From NCBI RefSeq assembly GCF_020165855.1, contig NZ_JAIUFY010000015.1, positions 1 to 64,000 on the forward strand: DNA of 64,000 nt, in the 5' to 3' direction. The translations under genes were made by a program, and so were the position numbers. Below are positions 54,130 to 62,701 of the stretch, piece by piece. Position 1 is the stretch's first letter, and each line of letters begins with the position of its first letter. The notes beneath the pieces were generated by a model. The model worked only from the letters and a program-made list of their open reading frames with translations, was not told where the DNA came from and did not search any database. The DNA comes from Celeribacter litoreus (lineage in GTDB: Bacteria; Pseudomonadota; Alphaproteobacteria; Rhodobacterales; Rhodobacteraceae).

Positions 54130-55065
54130 TTGCAGAAAAATGTAATCCAACACGGTGACGCACGGAATTTGCTCGCAGGAGTTCAAGAGGCGAGCGTAGC
54201 ACTTAGTTTTTGGTCACCGCCATATTTTGTTGGAAAGGAATACGAGCGCGACGCAACGTATGAGAGTTGGCAGGAATTGTTGAAATCAGTAATCGCGGGT
54301 CATGGTCGCGCGTTAAAGCCTGGTGGCTTTATGGTTATTAACATCGCGGACATCCTTTGTTTTGAAGACCCAAACATTCCGAGATTTCAGTCAATGAACA
54401 TTGCACGGCAAAGGTCGCCAATTACGCGAGATATGGTCCTCGATGCAAAAGCAGCACATCCGAATTTCAATAGAAACCAGCTTGCAGAATTGTTGGGGTG
54501 TTCCGAGCAAACAATCGACCGCAGACTGAACGGCAACAATATCAGGGGCGGCAAGTACGCTACACAAACAAAAGTAAAGCTTGTGGGCGGCAACTTAGAA
54601 AAATATGCGGAAGAAGTAGGGCTATACTTATACGATAAAAGGGTTTGGGTGAAAGACGCTGCATGGGCGAACTCCAAGTGGGTATCAAACTCGTTGAAGG
54701 CAGTGTCAGAAACAGAGGACATTTACGTTTTTTGGAAGCCTGGCGAAACAGTAATCGACCGAAGTAAAATTCCGCAGAAAGAGTGGAAAGAATGGGCTAA
54801 TCGGCAGGTTTGGTATATCGACTCTGTCCGTAAAAACGACGACCACGAAGCCAAATTCCCTCTTGAATTGGCAAGCCGAGTAATTCGGCTTTATTCAAGT
54901 GAGGGGGATTTGGTTTTGGACCCGTTTATGGGGTCAGGAACAACTGCGGTCGCTGCACTAAACTGGGGTAGAGACTTTCTCGGTTTTGAAAAGGAACGAA
55001 AGTATGTCGAACTCGCAGAGCGTAACATCAAGTCTTTTCTCGCGGAGCCTAGGCTAGCGTTGTAG
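54130..55065 (+). CDS. BglI-type DNA N4-cytosine methyltransferase
   Basis: A 311-residue amino-methyltransferase with the catalytic motif SPPY at residues 29-32 and the AdoMet-binding motif DPFMGSGTT at about 263-271. This order (IV before I) is the beta class, and SPPY is typical of N4-cytosine enzymes. Between them lies a helix-turn-helix-like segment (NRNQLAELLGCSEQTIDRRLNG) and the target-recognition region. The start is TTG 54130, supported by AGGGAG at 7 bases; no good ATG fits. Its 3' end overlaps the convergent restriction gene by 17 bases. By partnership it should protect GCCNNNNNGGC sites. Confidence 0.88.
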   Translation: MQKNVIQHGDARNLLAGVQEASVALSFWSPPYFVGKEYERDATYESWQELLKSVIAGHGRALKPGGFMVINIADILCFEDPNIPRFQSMNIARQRSPITRDMVLDAKAAHPNFNRNQLAELLGCSEQTIDRRLNGNNIRGGKYATQTKVKLVGGNLEKYAEEVGLYLYDKRVWVKDAAWANSKWVSNSLKAVSETEDIYVFWKPGETVIDRSKIPQKEWKEWANRQVWYIDSVRKNDDHEAKFPLELASRVIRLYSSEGDLVLDPFMGSGTTAVAALNWGRDFLGFEKERKYVELAERNIKSFLAEPRLAL

Positions 55066-55939
55066 TTCTGACACGCCAATCTGCGATTTTCGACAGCAAC
55101 TCAAAACTAATTCTTGCGCGAACTTTTAACGGGTCTTTCCCTTTGTCGTCTTTGCCTGGAAACAGCAGGCTGGGATGTTGTTTTAAATAGTTAGGTGACA
55201 CAGTAAGAGGGATCCCGTTTGGAATGGTGATTAAAGATACTTTCGACAAGGGTTGTCCGCTTTCACCAATTCCTTCCTGCAAGGACAGCATTTTATACAC
55301 TGGTTTTATAGCCATCATGATAACGGGCGCCACCGTTCCGTCACTCAAAACATACAGTGGAGGGATAGAACAGTGAAAAGGATGTGAAGTACGCTTGCCC
55401 GTCGCAGTTAGAATTGAGTTTGAGATTCCTTCCGCGGGTGAATTCCAAATACCGTCACCAGAAATCTGATTGTGGCTCATAACCGTGTGTGAGAAGTCAT
55501 CTCTTGGACCGACTGACTTAATGTCAATGAACAGCCAAGCAGAGGCAGTTATGCCGTTTGTGATTCCTAAAATATCATTTGAAGAGACAACGTAACGTTG
55601 GTCTGGACCTGTAGGCAATCCTACATCTCGCGGTTGATACCCTTCTAAAAAGTCTATCACTTTACTTCCGAGCGCGTGTTCGCCAACCTCAATCCACGGA
55701 AACTGGTCTCCTACTGGTGCTCGACCACGCTTTTCTGGTGGATAGTTTTTCCAAAATGCATGTAGGTAGCTCGCCTCATCGTAGTCTCGGCGGATTGCAA
55801 CCATATGTTCCTGAAGTTTGTTGAAAATTAAGTCAGAGAAATATTTTTCTAGTTCGATAAGAGTCGATGGGTCCGCTACAAATTGGTTCCGTGCTTCGTT
55901 ATATATTTTATGTTGGAATTCTTGGTATTTCTCAAACAT
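55049..55939 (-). CDS. BglI-like type II restriction endonuclease
   Basis: A 296-residue protein that matches my recollection of R.BglI over its length: NYPPEKRGRAPVGDQFPWIEVGE, GLPTGPD, FIDIKSVGPRD, IPPLYVLSDGTVAPV and FPGKDD. The active-site residues fall at Asp113, Asp139 and Lys141, with the same spacing as Asp116, Asp142 and Lys144 of BglI, so it should be active. BglI cuts GCCNNNNNGGC. I chose ATG 55939 (preceded by GGGGAACAA, giving BglI-like length) over ATG 55978, which lacks a ribosome-binding site. Convergent with its methyltransferase. Specificity of this homologue is inferred. Confidence 0.9.
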   Translation of the reverse strand: MFEKYQEFQHKIYNEARNQFVADPSTLIELEKYFSDLIFNKLQEHMVAIRRDYDEASYLHAFWKNYPPEKRGRAPVGDQFPWIEVGEHALGSKVIDFLEGYQPRDVGLPTGPDQRYVVSSNDILGITNGITASAWLFIDIKSVGPRDDFSHTVMSHNQISGDGIWNSPAEGISNSILTATGKRTSHPFHCSIPPLYVLSDGTVAPVIMMAIKPVYKMLSLQEGIGESGQPLSKVSLITIPNGIPLTVSPNYLKQHPSLLFPGKDDKGKDPLKVRARISFELLSKIADWRVRTTTLA

Positions 55940-56065
55940 TTGTTCCCCACACTTTTTTGCAGGGATGCCATGTTTCAAATATTAAGGCAACTCTCTAGAC
56001 GGCTAACTTCGTCGCATTGAGTAACCATAGGCAAGCGATAGTGCATTCACTTTAATCACACGAAA

Positions 56066-56638
56066 TCAAATTAATTCAATCGCGTTGCGCAGCTTGCTTT
56101 CGTTGTAATCAATGTAACGCTGCGTCGTGCTGATGTCCTTGTGCCGCGCCAGCGCCTGTATCACCCGCACGTTCACGCCCTTGTCCGCTAGCTCCGTCAA
56201 AAACTGCCGTCTACCGCTGTGCGAGCTGGCACCTTTAATGCCAGCAAGTGCGTAGAAGCGAGCGAACAAGTTGACGATGGTTTGCGCACTAAAGCCACCA
56301 TGTTTTGCGCTGAAGAACAACGGCGCGTTTTGTTTACTGATATGGCGAGGGTAGGTGGCGGCATATGAGGCAAGTGCTTTGTGCAGTCGCTTGCTTACAA
56401 GCACAGTGCAAGCTTCATCACCCTTTGTCTGCGTAGCTGCCAAATACACCGTGTCACGGGCATTGCCGTCCGCATCAAACACGTCTCCAACTTTCAGTGC
56501 TGCAATCTCACATGCGCGTAACCCAGCAAAATAACTGAAGGCGAAAATTGCACGGTTTCTTGCGCTGTAACGATGGGCATCTAAAAGCGCGTTAACACGT
56601 TTTTGCTCTTCGGGCGTCAGTAGCTTTGCTTGTTTCAT
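56066..56638 (-). CDS. Minimal tyrosine recombinase (FimB/FimE-sized)
   Basis: A 190-residue tyrosine recombinase consisting only of the catalytic domain, without the usual N-terminal core-binding or arm-binding domains. Catalytic residues seen: Arg in GLRACE, Lys in TQTKGD, His-x-x-Arg in SSHSGRRQF, His in ARHKD and Tyr in TTQRYIDY. The size equals FimB/FimE-type DNA invertases. AGGTGAG lies just before ATG. An 18-bp perfect inverted repeat starts seven bases upstream of the start codon. It is the second recombinase of the island and may act on that repeat; this is inference. A truncated integrase is the alternative, but all catalytic residues remain. Confidence 0.87.
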   Translation of the reverse strand: MKQAKLLTPEEQKRVNALLDAHRYSARNRAIFAFSYFAGLRACEIAALKVGDVFDADGNARDTVYLAATQTKGDEACTVLVSKRLHKALASYAATYPRHISKQNAPLFFSAKHGGFSAQTIVNLFARFYALAGIKGASSHSGRRQFLTELADKGVNVRVIQALARHKDISTTQRYIDYNESKLRNAIELI

Positions 56639-56644
56639 GTCTCA

Positions 56645-56695
56645 CCTAAAATGTGTGGTTTTGTCATAATCCATTGTAAAACCACACATTTTAGG
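56645..56695. repeat. 18-bp perfect inverted repeat at recombinase start
   Basis: CCTAAAATGTGTGGTTTT (56645-56662) and AAAACCACACATTTTAGG (56678-56695) are exact reverse complements around a 15-base AT-rich spacer. The left arm runs into the ribosome-binding site of the 190-residue recombinase gene. It can be read as a recombination core site, an operator, or an mRNA hairpin masking the start of translation. Confidence 0.93.
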
Positions 56696-56774
56696 AAGCG
56701 ACCGAAAAAGGCAATGAAGTTAAGTCTTTGTAATTAAATGCCGTTCTGTGAAGATGTTGGATATTATTGAAAGT

Positions 56775-57113
56775 CTAACATTTTTTATTTGGCGTCTCCT
56801 CGTCCGCAACTGCAGCGATCCTGTGCTTCACAAGTAGGTAGACTTCCAATTGATCTTTGATGAAGCCAAGTGTTTTGATGTCGCCGTCGATAATGCTGCC
56901 AAGTTTCTTGCGTTTGAGATGAGCGAGAGCAATTTTGACTTTTACATTATTCAAGCATGTAATCGCTGTTGCAACTGTCAGGTCGTTTTCTTTGTTCTTC
57001 TGAACTGCATACCAACTTCGGCTGCGCCAGCACCAATCTGTGCTGAACTGTTCGGCTGTATCCACAAGGTCTTGCTTGCGTAGTTGTAAGTAAATTTCTT
57101 CCATCAAAAGCAT
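56775..57113 (-). CDS. Small unknown island protein (possibly DUF6626-like)
   Basis: A 112-residue protein with an ideal ribosome-binding site (AAGGAGTGAACC before ATG), so it is very likely expressed. The N-terminal part EEIYLQLRKQDLVDTAEQFSTDW and CWRSRSWYAVQKNK resemble small phage/plasmid proteins of the DUF6626 type, by memory only and with low certainty. Helical throughout, basic, without membrane segments. Function unknown. Confidence 0.6.
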   Translation of the reverse strand: MLLMEEIYLQLRKQDLVDTAEQFSTDWCWRSRSWYAVQKNKENDLTVATAITCLNNVKVKIALAHLKRKKLGSIIDGDIKTLGFIKDQLEVYLLVKHRIAAVADEETPNKKC

Positions 57114-57352
57114 GGTTCACTCCTTAAATATTCGTTGTTTTGCTTTCTGCATTGGCATCTTGTTTGGCTGATGCTTCGCATCAGCCGCTGACGTAGCTAA
57201 TTGCAACGCTGTCGCTCCGCATACGCCGCGCAGCACATTCTTCTGCTTAAATCTTTCACAAGATAATTTGAGTTATTTGGGTGGCTTTATTCAGAGCCAA
57301 TAGATCACGCCTGACTTTGGCGTGATCTATCAGCACGACTTTATTCGTCGCG
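57114..57352. other. Non-coding island stretch with two hairpins
   Basis: No gene is supported here. A 9-bp stem GGCTGATGC/GCATCAGCC with a 3-base loop lies at 57166-57186. A 12-bp stem, ATAGATCACGCC (57300-57311 region from base A57300) and GGCGTGATCTAT (57319-57330), with a 7-base loop, stands 22 bases after the 57353 stop and could end that transcript. A small RNA in this stretch is possible. Confidence 0.55.
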
Positions 57353-57583
57353 TTATAGGCTACACTCACCAAACCGCATGGGAAGAGCAGGTTTTGCTAT
57401 CGTCTCTATTACTGGGGCATCATACGCACGCACTGGAGCTGGTGTAGCAAAGCTGTTTCCAGCGCGATGACGGGAACTGCAGTGCAGCGTGTCATTCCGT
57501 CTCACTAAATTCACGCATTTCTGCGCTACAACCATTCCGACAACAGTAAGTGCAGTTCCGCATAGGCGGCGCACTTTGGGCAT
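57353..57583 (-). CDS. Doubtful small protein
   Basis: A 76-residue frame with a hydrophobic N-terminal stretch (GTALTVVGMVVAQ) that could be a signal or anchor, then a mixed tail with no domain. No good ribosome-binding site precedes ATG. The stem-loop shortly after its stop gives some support for transcription. It may be spurious. Confidence 0.3.
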   Translation of the reverse strand: MPKVRRLCGTALTVVGMVVAQKCVNLVRRNDTLHCSSRHRAGNSFATPAPVRAYDAPVIETIAKPALPMRFGECSL

Positions 57584-57747
57584 CCTGCGCGCGATGGCAG
57601 GGTAGACTGTTGAAGCGCATAACTGACAATGCGCTTGTGCTCCGTCTCACATCAGAACGGCTACACAGCACGATTATAACTGGCGTGCTAACCTTGTGGT
57701 CAGTTTGTGGTGCAAGCAGCGGGTGCCTTAACTTGCTAAGTTATTTA

Positions 57748-58044
57748 TCATCTACGCGCAGATGGCGCGTGATTGCCCGAATATTTGGGCTTTTTGGGTT
57801 TCGATGGCTCTGCAACACGGACAGGCTTTGTCGGCGGTTTTGGATCGACCTCAGTCTCTCTCCTCTTCGCCTTCTGTCTGTTCTGTGCCGCATCACCCTC
57901 TCGCACCTCACTGCGTAGCTGCATGGCAAACTCAGCGGCGGTGTCGAGCAGCACTCGTGCTGTCTCTAACCTTTGCCGCCTGTTCATTCGGTTGTAGCTC
58001 GCTCGCAGCTGGCGCATGGTCACTTTCAAATCATTTGGATGCAT
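57748..58044 (-). CDS. Small basic island protein, unknown
   Basis: A 98-residue protein. Residues 1-50 are helical and basic (MRQLRASYNRMNRRQRLETARVL-type, here given only by its key R/L pattern), and residues 55-98 are a Lys/Pro-rich disordered tail. GAGGACGAAACG before ATG supports the start. A nucleic-acid-binding role is conceivable from the charge. It follows the 296-residue unknown gene on the same strand with a 89-base gap. Confidence 0.55.
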   Translation of the reverse strand: MHPNDLKVTMRQLRASYNRMNRRQRLETARVLLDTAAEFAMQLRSEVREGDAAQNRQKAKRRETEVDPKPPTKPVRVAEPSKPKKPKYSGNHAPSARR

Positions 58045-58133
58045 CGTTTCGTCCTCACGTCAGTATTTAGCTTTAGCGGGCTAAGGAGTTTGGAAACGCG
58101 GGCAAAAGCGGGCAGTATGCGTGAGCATTGAAG

Positions 58134-59024
58134 TCAGCGCGCTCGTTCTCCGCGTGTCTTATAGCGTTTCGGCGCTTTGGTTCCCTCATTGCGAAGCGGA
58201 AACTGTCCCTTGCCAACATTGTCGATGTAGTCTTGTGCTGCGGTCAGGTAGCGATTGACCGCCATCACTTGGCGCCGTCGAACCTCGTTCTGAACGTCTT
58301 TGTAGGGCAGATCACGCCGCTTGAGCGTTTCGACAGTTTCACCGTTGACGACACGGTTCACATACACCCCTGCCAAGTCGGCAATCTCATACTTCTTCTT
58401 TGTTCGACCATGTTCGATCCATGCGTCCCAAACGCGAAGAGTTTGATAGAGCGAGACGAGGCGAACGGTTGCCGTAACCGGATATCGTGCGCGGCTGACC
58501 CGTCGAGCCGCTGCAACGGCACCTTTGTGCTCTTCGAGTAAGCGCCGGAAAGAACGCACGAGGTAAGCAGTGCGAACTTCAAGCGGAATTTCGACAAGGA
58601 GAGTATCTGAAGGTTGGGTGTTTAACACCCTATCTGCGACTTGAAGTGGACGCGCTTTTGGCTCTGCGAACAGATACTCACCGCGCGTTTCCTGGTCGTT
58701 CATTTTCGCCGTCCACCAAGCCCAAAATTCACTCTCAGTGTAGCTGTGGACGTCTCCAAAATCGGCGTAGAGCTTCTTGTAGCGCCCTTCGCCGCCGCGC
58801 TCACAGCAATCCCTATATCCATCGTGTCGACGCAGGAACTCCCACCAAAAATAATAGACCGAGCACTGCCATGGCTCAGCCCCATCAAAAGGCGGTTGGA
58901 TTCGCGCGAGTCGTTTTGACAGGAACTCTCCAGTCTTTTTTGAGCGCCGACCTTTAAACGGTGGCGCATGCATAAAGAATTTGCGCCCAGATGAAGGTCT
59001 ATATTCTGATGAAATATCATTCAT
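58134..59024 (-). CDS. Unknown island protein, 296 residues
   Basis: I do not recognise this protein. Its N-terminal third is rich in aromatic residues (SVYYFWWEFLRRHDGYRDCC; SEFWAWW), a pattern resembling the WEFLRRN-type segment of some plasmid/ICE regulatory proteins (DUF6499-like), but the similarity is limited. The C-terminal half is basic and helical. No signal or membrane segment. AGGTAA stands ten bases before ATG. It is divergent from the 59187 gene, and the 160-base gap between them holds the promoters. Possible roles in replication or regulation are guesses. Confidence 0.7.
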   Translation of the reverse strand: MNDISSEYRPSSGRKFFMHAPPFKGRRSKKTGEFLSKRLARIQPPFDGAEPWQCSVYYFWWEFLRRHDGYRDCCERGGEGRYKKLYADFGDVHSYTESEFWAWWTAKMNDQETRGEYLFAEPKARPLQVADRVLNTQPSDTLLVEIPLEVRTAYLVRSFRRLLEEHKGAVAAARRVSRARYPVTATVRLVSLYQTLRVWDAWIEHGRTKKKYEIADLAGVYVNRVVNGETVETLKRRDLPYKDVQNEVRRRQVMAVNRYLTAAQDYIDNVGKGQFPLRNEGTKAPKRYKTRGERAR

Positions 59025-59186
59025 ATTAGTATGTTACCTGTAAAACTATCTCATCATATGTTGCCAATATCACTTCACGGCACTGAGTAGTCAAGGAGGG
59101 TATCTTGTAGATGTTGCTGGTGATTAAGCCGCAACAAACGGGGATCAGCCCTACAAACCCAAAGTTCTTTAAGAAAGGAACACACA

Positions 59187-59987
59187 ATGACTACGAAGAT
59201 TGAAAACACTGAGATCAACATTCAGATCGCAACCAAAGCTGTCACTGATCTCAAGAAACTGCGTAAGCAGTTCGCCTCTGCTGACCAACTGCTGAGCCGT
59301 GCAAATAAGGCTGTATACGCCGTTCTGAGTTCAGCGTTTGACGTGCTTGTCGCCTTGAAAACAGCTGAAGAGCCTAAGCGTGTCCTCCAGACCTTTGAGC
59401 AGCAGCTTGAAGCTATGACGCGTGATAAGAAAGCGAAGCATGCAATTGCGTCCACTAGCCTTGAGCTCAAAGTTATCCGCTTTGTGTGCGGGGAACTGAA
59501 GCAGAAGCGTGAGAGCACCTACGCCCGCGTGCTGCGCGTCGCCTTTGCAGAAGAAATCCACAACAAAGACTATTGCTTCAAAGATTGGATTGTCGCTGCG
59601 GGCGGTGTCGACGAAGTGCGCCGTAGCGGCAATGGAGAGCCGCGCAAAGACTATGCAGCAATCGCCCGCGATGCCTTCAAGTCTATTGCTCCACTCGCGC
59701 CAGTTGCAGCTGCGCACATTAAGCGTGCTGCTGAGAAAGAAGTAGCTGATACTGAATTTTGCGTCGCAATCCTCCGCAAGAATGCTGACGGCAGTTTCGG
59801 CATCATCTCGACCGTCGACAACGCAGCGCTGACTAAGCAGGCACTTGCGCGAGCTGGCAAGGGACTGGCTGACGCAGAGGAGCTGGCTAGCGCAGCGGAA
59901 AAGCAGCGTGAACAAGAGCGGGCTGCAAGCGAAGCGACGCAACAGCTCGCGAGCAGCTCTACGACTGAGCAGAAGGAGGCTGCGTAA
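59187..59987 (+). CDS. Unknown protein paired with AAA+ ATPase
   Basis: A 266-residue mostly helical protein with a Glu/Ala/Gln-rich C-terminal tail (about 225-266) that is probably disordered. No known domain. AAGAAAGGAACACACA before ATG is a good ribosome-binding site. Its stop overlaps the start of the ATPase gene by one base (TAATG), so the two are coupled and may act together in island DNA replication or maintenance. Confidence 0.75.
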   Translation: MTTKIENTEINIQIATKAVTDLKKLRKQFASADQLLSRANKAVYAVLSSAFDVLVALKTAEEPKRVLQTFEQQLEAMTRDKKAKHAIASTSLELKVIRFVCGELKQKRESTYARVLRVAFAEEIHNKDYCFKDWIVAAGGVDEVRRSGNGEPRKDYAAIARDAFKSIAPLAPVAAAHIKRAAEKEVADTEFCVAILRKNADGSFGIISTVDNAALTKQALARAGKGLADAEELASAAEKQREQERAASEATQQLASSSTTEQKEAA

Positions 59988-60724
59988 TGACGAAGCAATG
60001 GGAATGCGACGAGCAAGTTCTTTTTGATGAGTGTGTCTTTGCAGATAATTACGTCGAACAAGAGGTGCGGGACTTTTTAAGTCCCGATACCACCGACAAT
60101 CTTCTGCTCTGGGGACTCCCTGGCACCGGTAAAAGTACTGTGGTGAAAGCAATAGCTTTCGAGAGATACGGGACAACTGACTTGCAAGAACACGGTGTGA
60201 CTGTCTTCAATTGTAAGGACAAGGAGCAGGCAAAACGCTTCAACAGCAAGTTTCTCAGAAACAGTTTAGATTTTGCGTGCCTTCACTCAGATTGTCCACT
60301 GTATATCATTGATGAGCTTGATGAGTTGAGCGATGCGCAGCAACGAGAACTGACCGCGTTCATCGACTTCAGCAATTCAGGGCAACTGCGTAGCATGGTG
60401 CTTGCTACAACGAATGTTGATTTGCATGACCAGACGGCGAGGGAAAAAGCCTTTTCGTCAGCATTGCTTAGTCGCTTCAACACCAAGCTCGAAATGCGCC
60501 AGCAACCACCCAACCGATTGTTGGCACTCGCTCAGAAAATGCTCCACCGCGCGGGTGTTGCATACGAGGATGAAGCACTTCTGGAAGTGCTGAATATGCA
60601 CTGCGACCTAACTTCGAAAACTCTCGACATTCGAACCGTGCAAACAGTCGTAAACAAGCTGATCCGACGCCGAAAAGTTCCGAGCGAAAACCCACCGCCA
60701 AAGCCAAGCTTGCGGCTTGTGTGA
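59987..60724 (+). CDS. AAA+ ATPase, clamp-loader-like
   Basis: A 245-residue AAA+ protein. Walker A is WGLPGTGKST near residue 42, Walker B IIDELDEL near 106, sensor 1 in LATTNVDL near 141, and the Arg finger in LLSRFNTKLE near 160. A C-terminal helical lid follows. Size and order resemble phage clamp-loader large subunits (T4 gp44 type) and small replication ATPases. It probably works with the protein of the preceding gene. A role in island replication is inferred; a defence function of an ATPase in an island with restriction genes cannot be excluded. Confidence 0.85.
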   Translation: MTKQWECDEQVLFDECVFADNYVEQEVRDFLSPDTTDNLLLWGLPGTGKSTVVKAIAFERYGTTDLQEHGVTVFNCKDKEQAKRFNSKFLRNSLDFACLHSDCPLYIIDELDELSDAQQRELTAFIDFSNSGQLRSMVLATTNVDLHDQTAREKAFSSALLSRFNTKLEMRQQPPNRLLALAQKMLHRAGVAYEDEALLEVLNMHCDLTSKTLDIRTVQTVVNKLIRRRKVPSENPPPKPSLRLV

Positions 60725-60734
60725 TCAAAGCTAC

Positions 60735-60758
60735 AGACCCGCGCCGGTGCGCGGGTCT
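60735..60758 (+). terminator. Terminator after the ATPase gene
   Basis: A 10-bp stem AGACCCGCGC (60735-60744) and GCGCGGGTCT (60749-60758) with a 4-base loop lies ten bases after the ATPase stop, followed by CTTCGTATTTGT. It separates the ATPase unit from the DUF6641-like gene. Confidence 0.8.
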
Positions 60759-60807
60759 CTTCGTATTTGTCTGAATTAGATCGCATTTTTTAATAGAGGA
60801 CGCAGGA

Positions 60808-60824
60808 TTGAGTGAGAAACTCAA
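60808..60824 (+). promoter_or_regulatory. Hairpin overlapping a ribosome-binding site
   Basis: TTGAGT-GAGAA-ACTCAA (60808-60824) forms a 6-bp stem whose 3' arm runs into AAGGAG (60823-60828), eight bases before the ATG at 60837. It could restrict ribosome access or act as a small operator. Confidence 0.4.
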
Positions 60825-60836
60825 GGAGCAAGAAAT

Positions 60837-61256
60837 ATGACCAATTTGTCTAAACTCACCGTCAAATCCGTTGTCCGTGCTTGCAAACAAGACCCTATTC
60901 AGCAGCGCAGGCAGAAGCTTGTTGCTGGTATTGAAGAGCAGATGAAAGTTGTGGAGGCTGCGTTGAGGGGCGAAAGCTTTGAAACGGCGCGCAAGACTTG
61001 GGGAAAGAACGAGCACGGTGAGAAGGTGTTGGTTGAAAAGTTGCGCAAAGTTCGACCGTGGTTTTTTGAACAAGACGGCGGTTGGTATGTGCAGTGCAAA
61101 TACGGAAACAAGGCTCTTGTGCTTGGCAAGGGTAATGCGGTGTTTGTGAAGGCGCTGAAAGACGCGGGCGCTGCATTGGAAACGTTGAGAGCAGCTGTTC
61201 TGGCTGGTGAGCTGGATGCCGTGATTGCAGAAGCAGTAAAACGCAAGGCAGCTTGA
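60837..61256 (+). CDS. DUF6641-like small phage/island protein
   Basis: A 139-residue protein. The pattern DPIQQRRQKLVAGIEEQ, KVRPWFFEQDGGWYVQ, YGNKALVLGKGNA and a Glu/Ala-rich C-terminal helix resembles the DUF6641 family found in phages, by recollection. Function unknown. A strong AAGGAG site is present. It converges on the integrase gene, and a stem-loop (CGGCTAG/CTAGCCG, 61265-61292) lies between the two stops. Confidence 0.72.
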   Translation: MTNLSKLTVKSVVRACKQDPIQQRRQKLVAGIEEQMKVVEAALRGESFETARKTWGKNEHGEKVLVEKLRKVRPWFFEQDGGWYVQCKYGNKALVLGKGNAVFVKALKDAGAALETLRAAVLAGELDAVIAEAVKRKAA

Positions 61257-61264
61257 AGCTGATG

Positions 61265-61292
61265 CGGCTAGGGTAGCAATTCGCTCTAGCCG
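61265..61292. terminator. Stem-loop between convergent genes
   Basis: CGGCTAG (61265-61271) pairs with CTAGCCG (61286-61292), with a possible inner AGC/GCT pair. It lies between the stops of the DUF6641-like and integrase genes and could end both transcripts. No clear T run on the plus strand, so moderate support. Confidence 0.5.
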
Positions 61293-62701
61293 TTCAATAT
61301 TCGCATCAACGTTTCAGTGTTAATCAGTTCACCGTTCTTTGCTGCAAGCGCCTTCAACGCAATCTGTTCCGTTACAATATAGTTTTGTCGTTCAACGCCC
61401 AGAGCAGCCAACAACCCTGCCTCGTCCAGTTTGCCAGTAGCCAACATCTCAAAAGCAATTCCTACAACATTGCCGGCGCCTGCATCTGTCGCTGCGTCAA
61501 TTTTTTTCCGTCTGTTGCGCCCGCTGTGCAAATCAGCATTTAGAAGGGGGCTTACTTTGCTGTAGTACTTGTCCAACATCGCTGTGCTGTTGCCTAATTG
61601 CTTGCTCAGCACGTGTGTGCTGACGCCGCGCTTTAAATCTTGCGTCGCGTAGTAATGCCGCCAGCTGTAAAGCGTTCTCTCTTTTCCGTCCGCACCAACT
61701 TTCAAGTTCAAATCGTCTAGCAGCGCATTAAATGCGCGGTTTAAGCTGGCGATGTTGGCAACTTGTCCCAAGCGCGTTGTGAACACGTATTCGTCGCTTT
61801 TGGCTGCGAGCAAGTCTGAGAAGGTGTCGTGGCTTAGTGCTGGGTTCAGCTTGCTTTGTCTATCCAAGTAGCTTTCGACGCGGTCTCGTGCCACTGCGCC
61901 TCTCTTGCGCGTTTTTCCGTCAACATTCACCACCAAGTATTGCTCGCCAGCGCTTTTCTGCCATTCAATGTTTCGCCACCGTAGCCCAAGCGCTTCTGTT
62001 CCATGTCGGACGCCGGTGTTTGCGAGAAACAAGACGTAGTTCCGCAGTACCTCTCGGGTTGCTGCTGCCTTCTTGTTGTCTGTCTCTTTGTGCCAGCTGC
62101 GCAGAGCTGTGTAAATTTTCGTATACTCTTCGTTTGAAAAGCTTCCCCTGCTTTGGCTTTTGATGCCTTTGTTGAGCAGGGTGGGACGCATTGACTTGAC
62201 CAGCCAGCCTTGCAGCTCCGCTTCGTCGAATACTCTGTTAAGTGCTGCGTTGTGATTGTTGATGCCGCTCTGTGAAAACGGCTTTTTGTTGTGCTGTGTA
62301 CGCCAAGCATCAAATGCCGTCAGTGCAGCCAAATCTATCTTGTCTACATCCGTGCTGCCAAAATGCGGAATGAGCCAAATGCGAAGTGCCGAAATGTAGT
62401 CTCGATATGCTTGCTTGCCCGTGCCGTTTTCTAATGTCTCTTGCATGCGTTTGATGGCATACTCGGCGACGTGTTTAAATTTGCGGGTTTGTGCGGGAAG
62501 GTTGTTTTTGATGCGGGCTTCGGTTTCGTAATAAAGCGCAATTGCCCTTTCTTTTGCTTCCTCCAAGTCGTCTGTCTTGGTGCTCTTTACGATGCGCTTT
62601 CCATTGTCCAACGTCAAACGTGCATACCAATTGTCACTGCCGCGTCGCTTATCCAGCCTGAGTTTTTTGTGCACAGGTATCGTGCTTACGCCATAGCTCA
62701 T
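61286..62701 (-). CDS. int: Tyrosine integrase of the island
   Basis: A 471-residue phage-type integrase. An N-terminal arm-binding region (residues 1-70, KRRGSDNWYARLTLDNGK) and a SAM-like core-binding domain (about 80-190) precede the catalytic domain: Arg in NTGVRHGTEAL, His-x-x-Arg in YSWRHYYAT, and Tyr in DKYYSKV near residue 388. About 75 residues follow the catalytic Tyr, longer than usual. It sits 162 bases from the tRNA-Cys attachment site and is certainly the enzyme that placed the island there. Promoter region holds a CTGCGA-AA-TCGCAG palindrome at 62752-62765. Confidence 0.93.
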   Translation of the reverse strand: MSYGVSTIPVHKKLRLDKRRGSDNWYARLTLDNGKRIVKSTKTDDLEEAKERAIALYYETEARIKNNLPAQTRKFKHVAEYAIKRMQETLENGTGKQAYRDYISALRIWLIPHFGSTDVDKIDLAALTAFDAWRTQHNKKPFSQSGINNHNAALNRVFDEAELQGWLVKSMRPTLLNKGIKSQSRGSFSNEEYTKIYTALRSWHKETDNKKAAATREVLRNYVLFLANTGVRHGTEALGLRWRNIEWQKSAGEQYLVVNVDGKTRKRGAVARDRVESYLDRQSKLNPALSHDTFSDLLAAKSDEYVFTTRLGQVANIASLNRAFNALLDDLNLKVGADGKERTLYSWRHYYATQDLKRGVSTHVLSKQLGNSTAMLDKYYSKVSPLLNADLHSGRNRRKKIDAATDAGAGNVVGIAFEMLATGKLDEAGLLAALGVERQNYIVTEQIALKALAAKNGELINTETLMRILNG

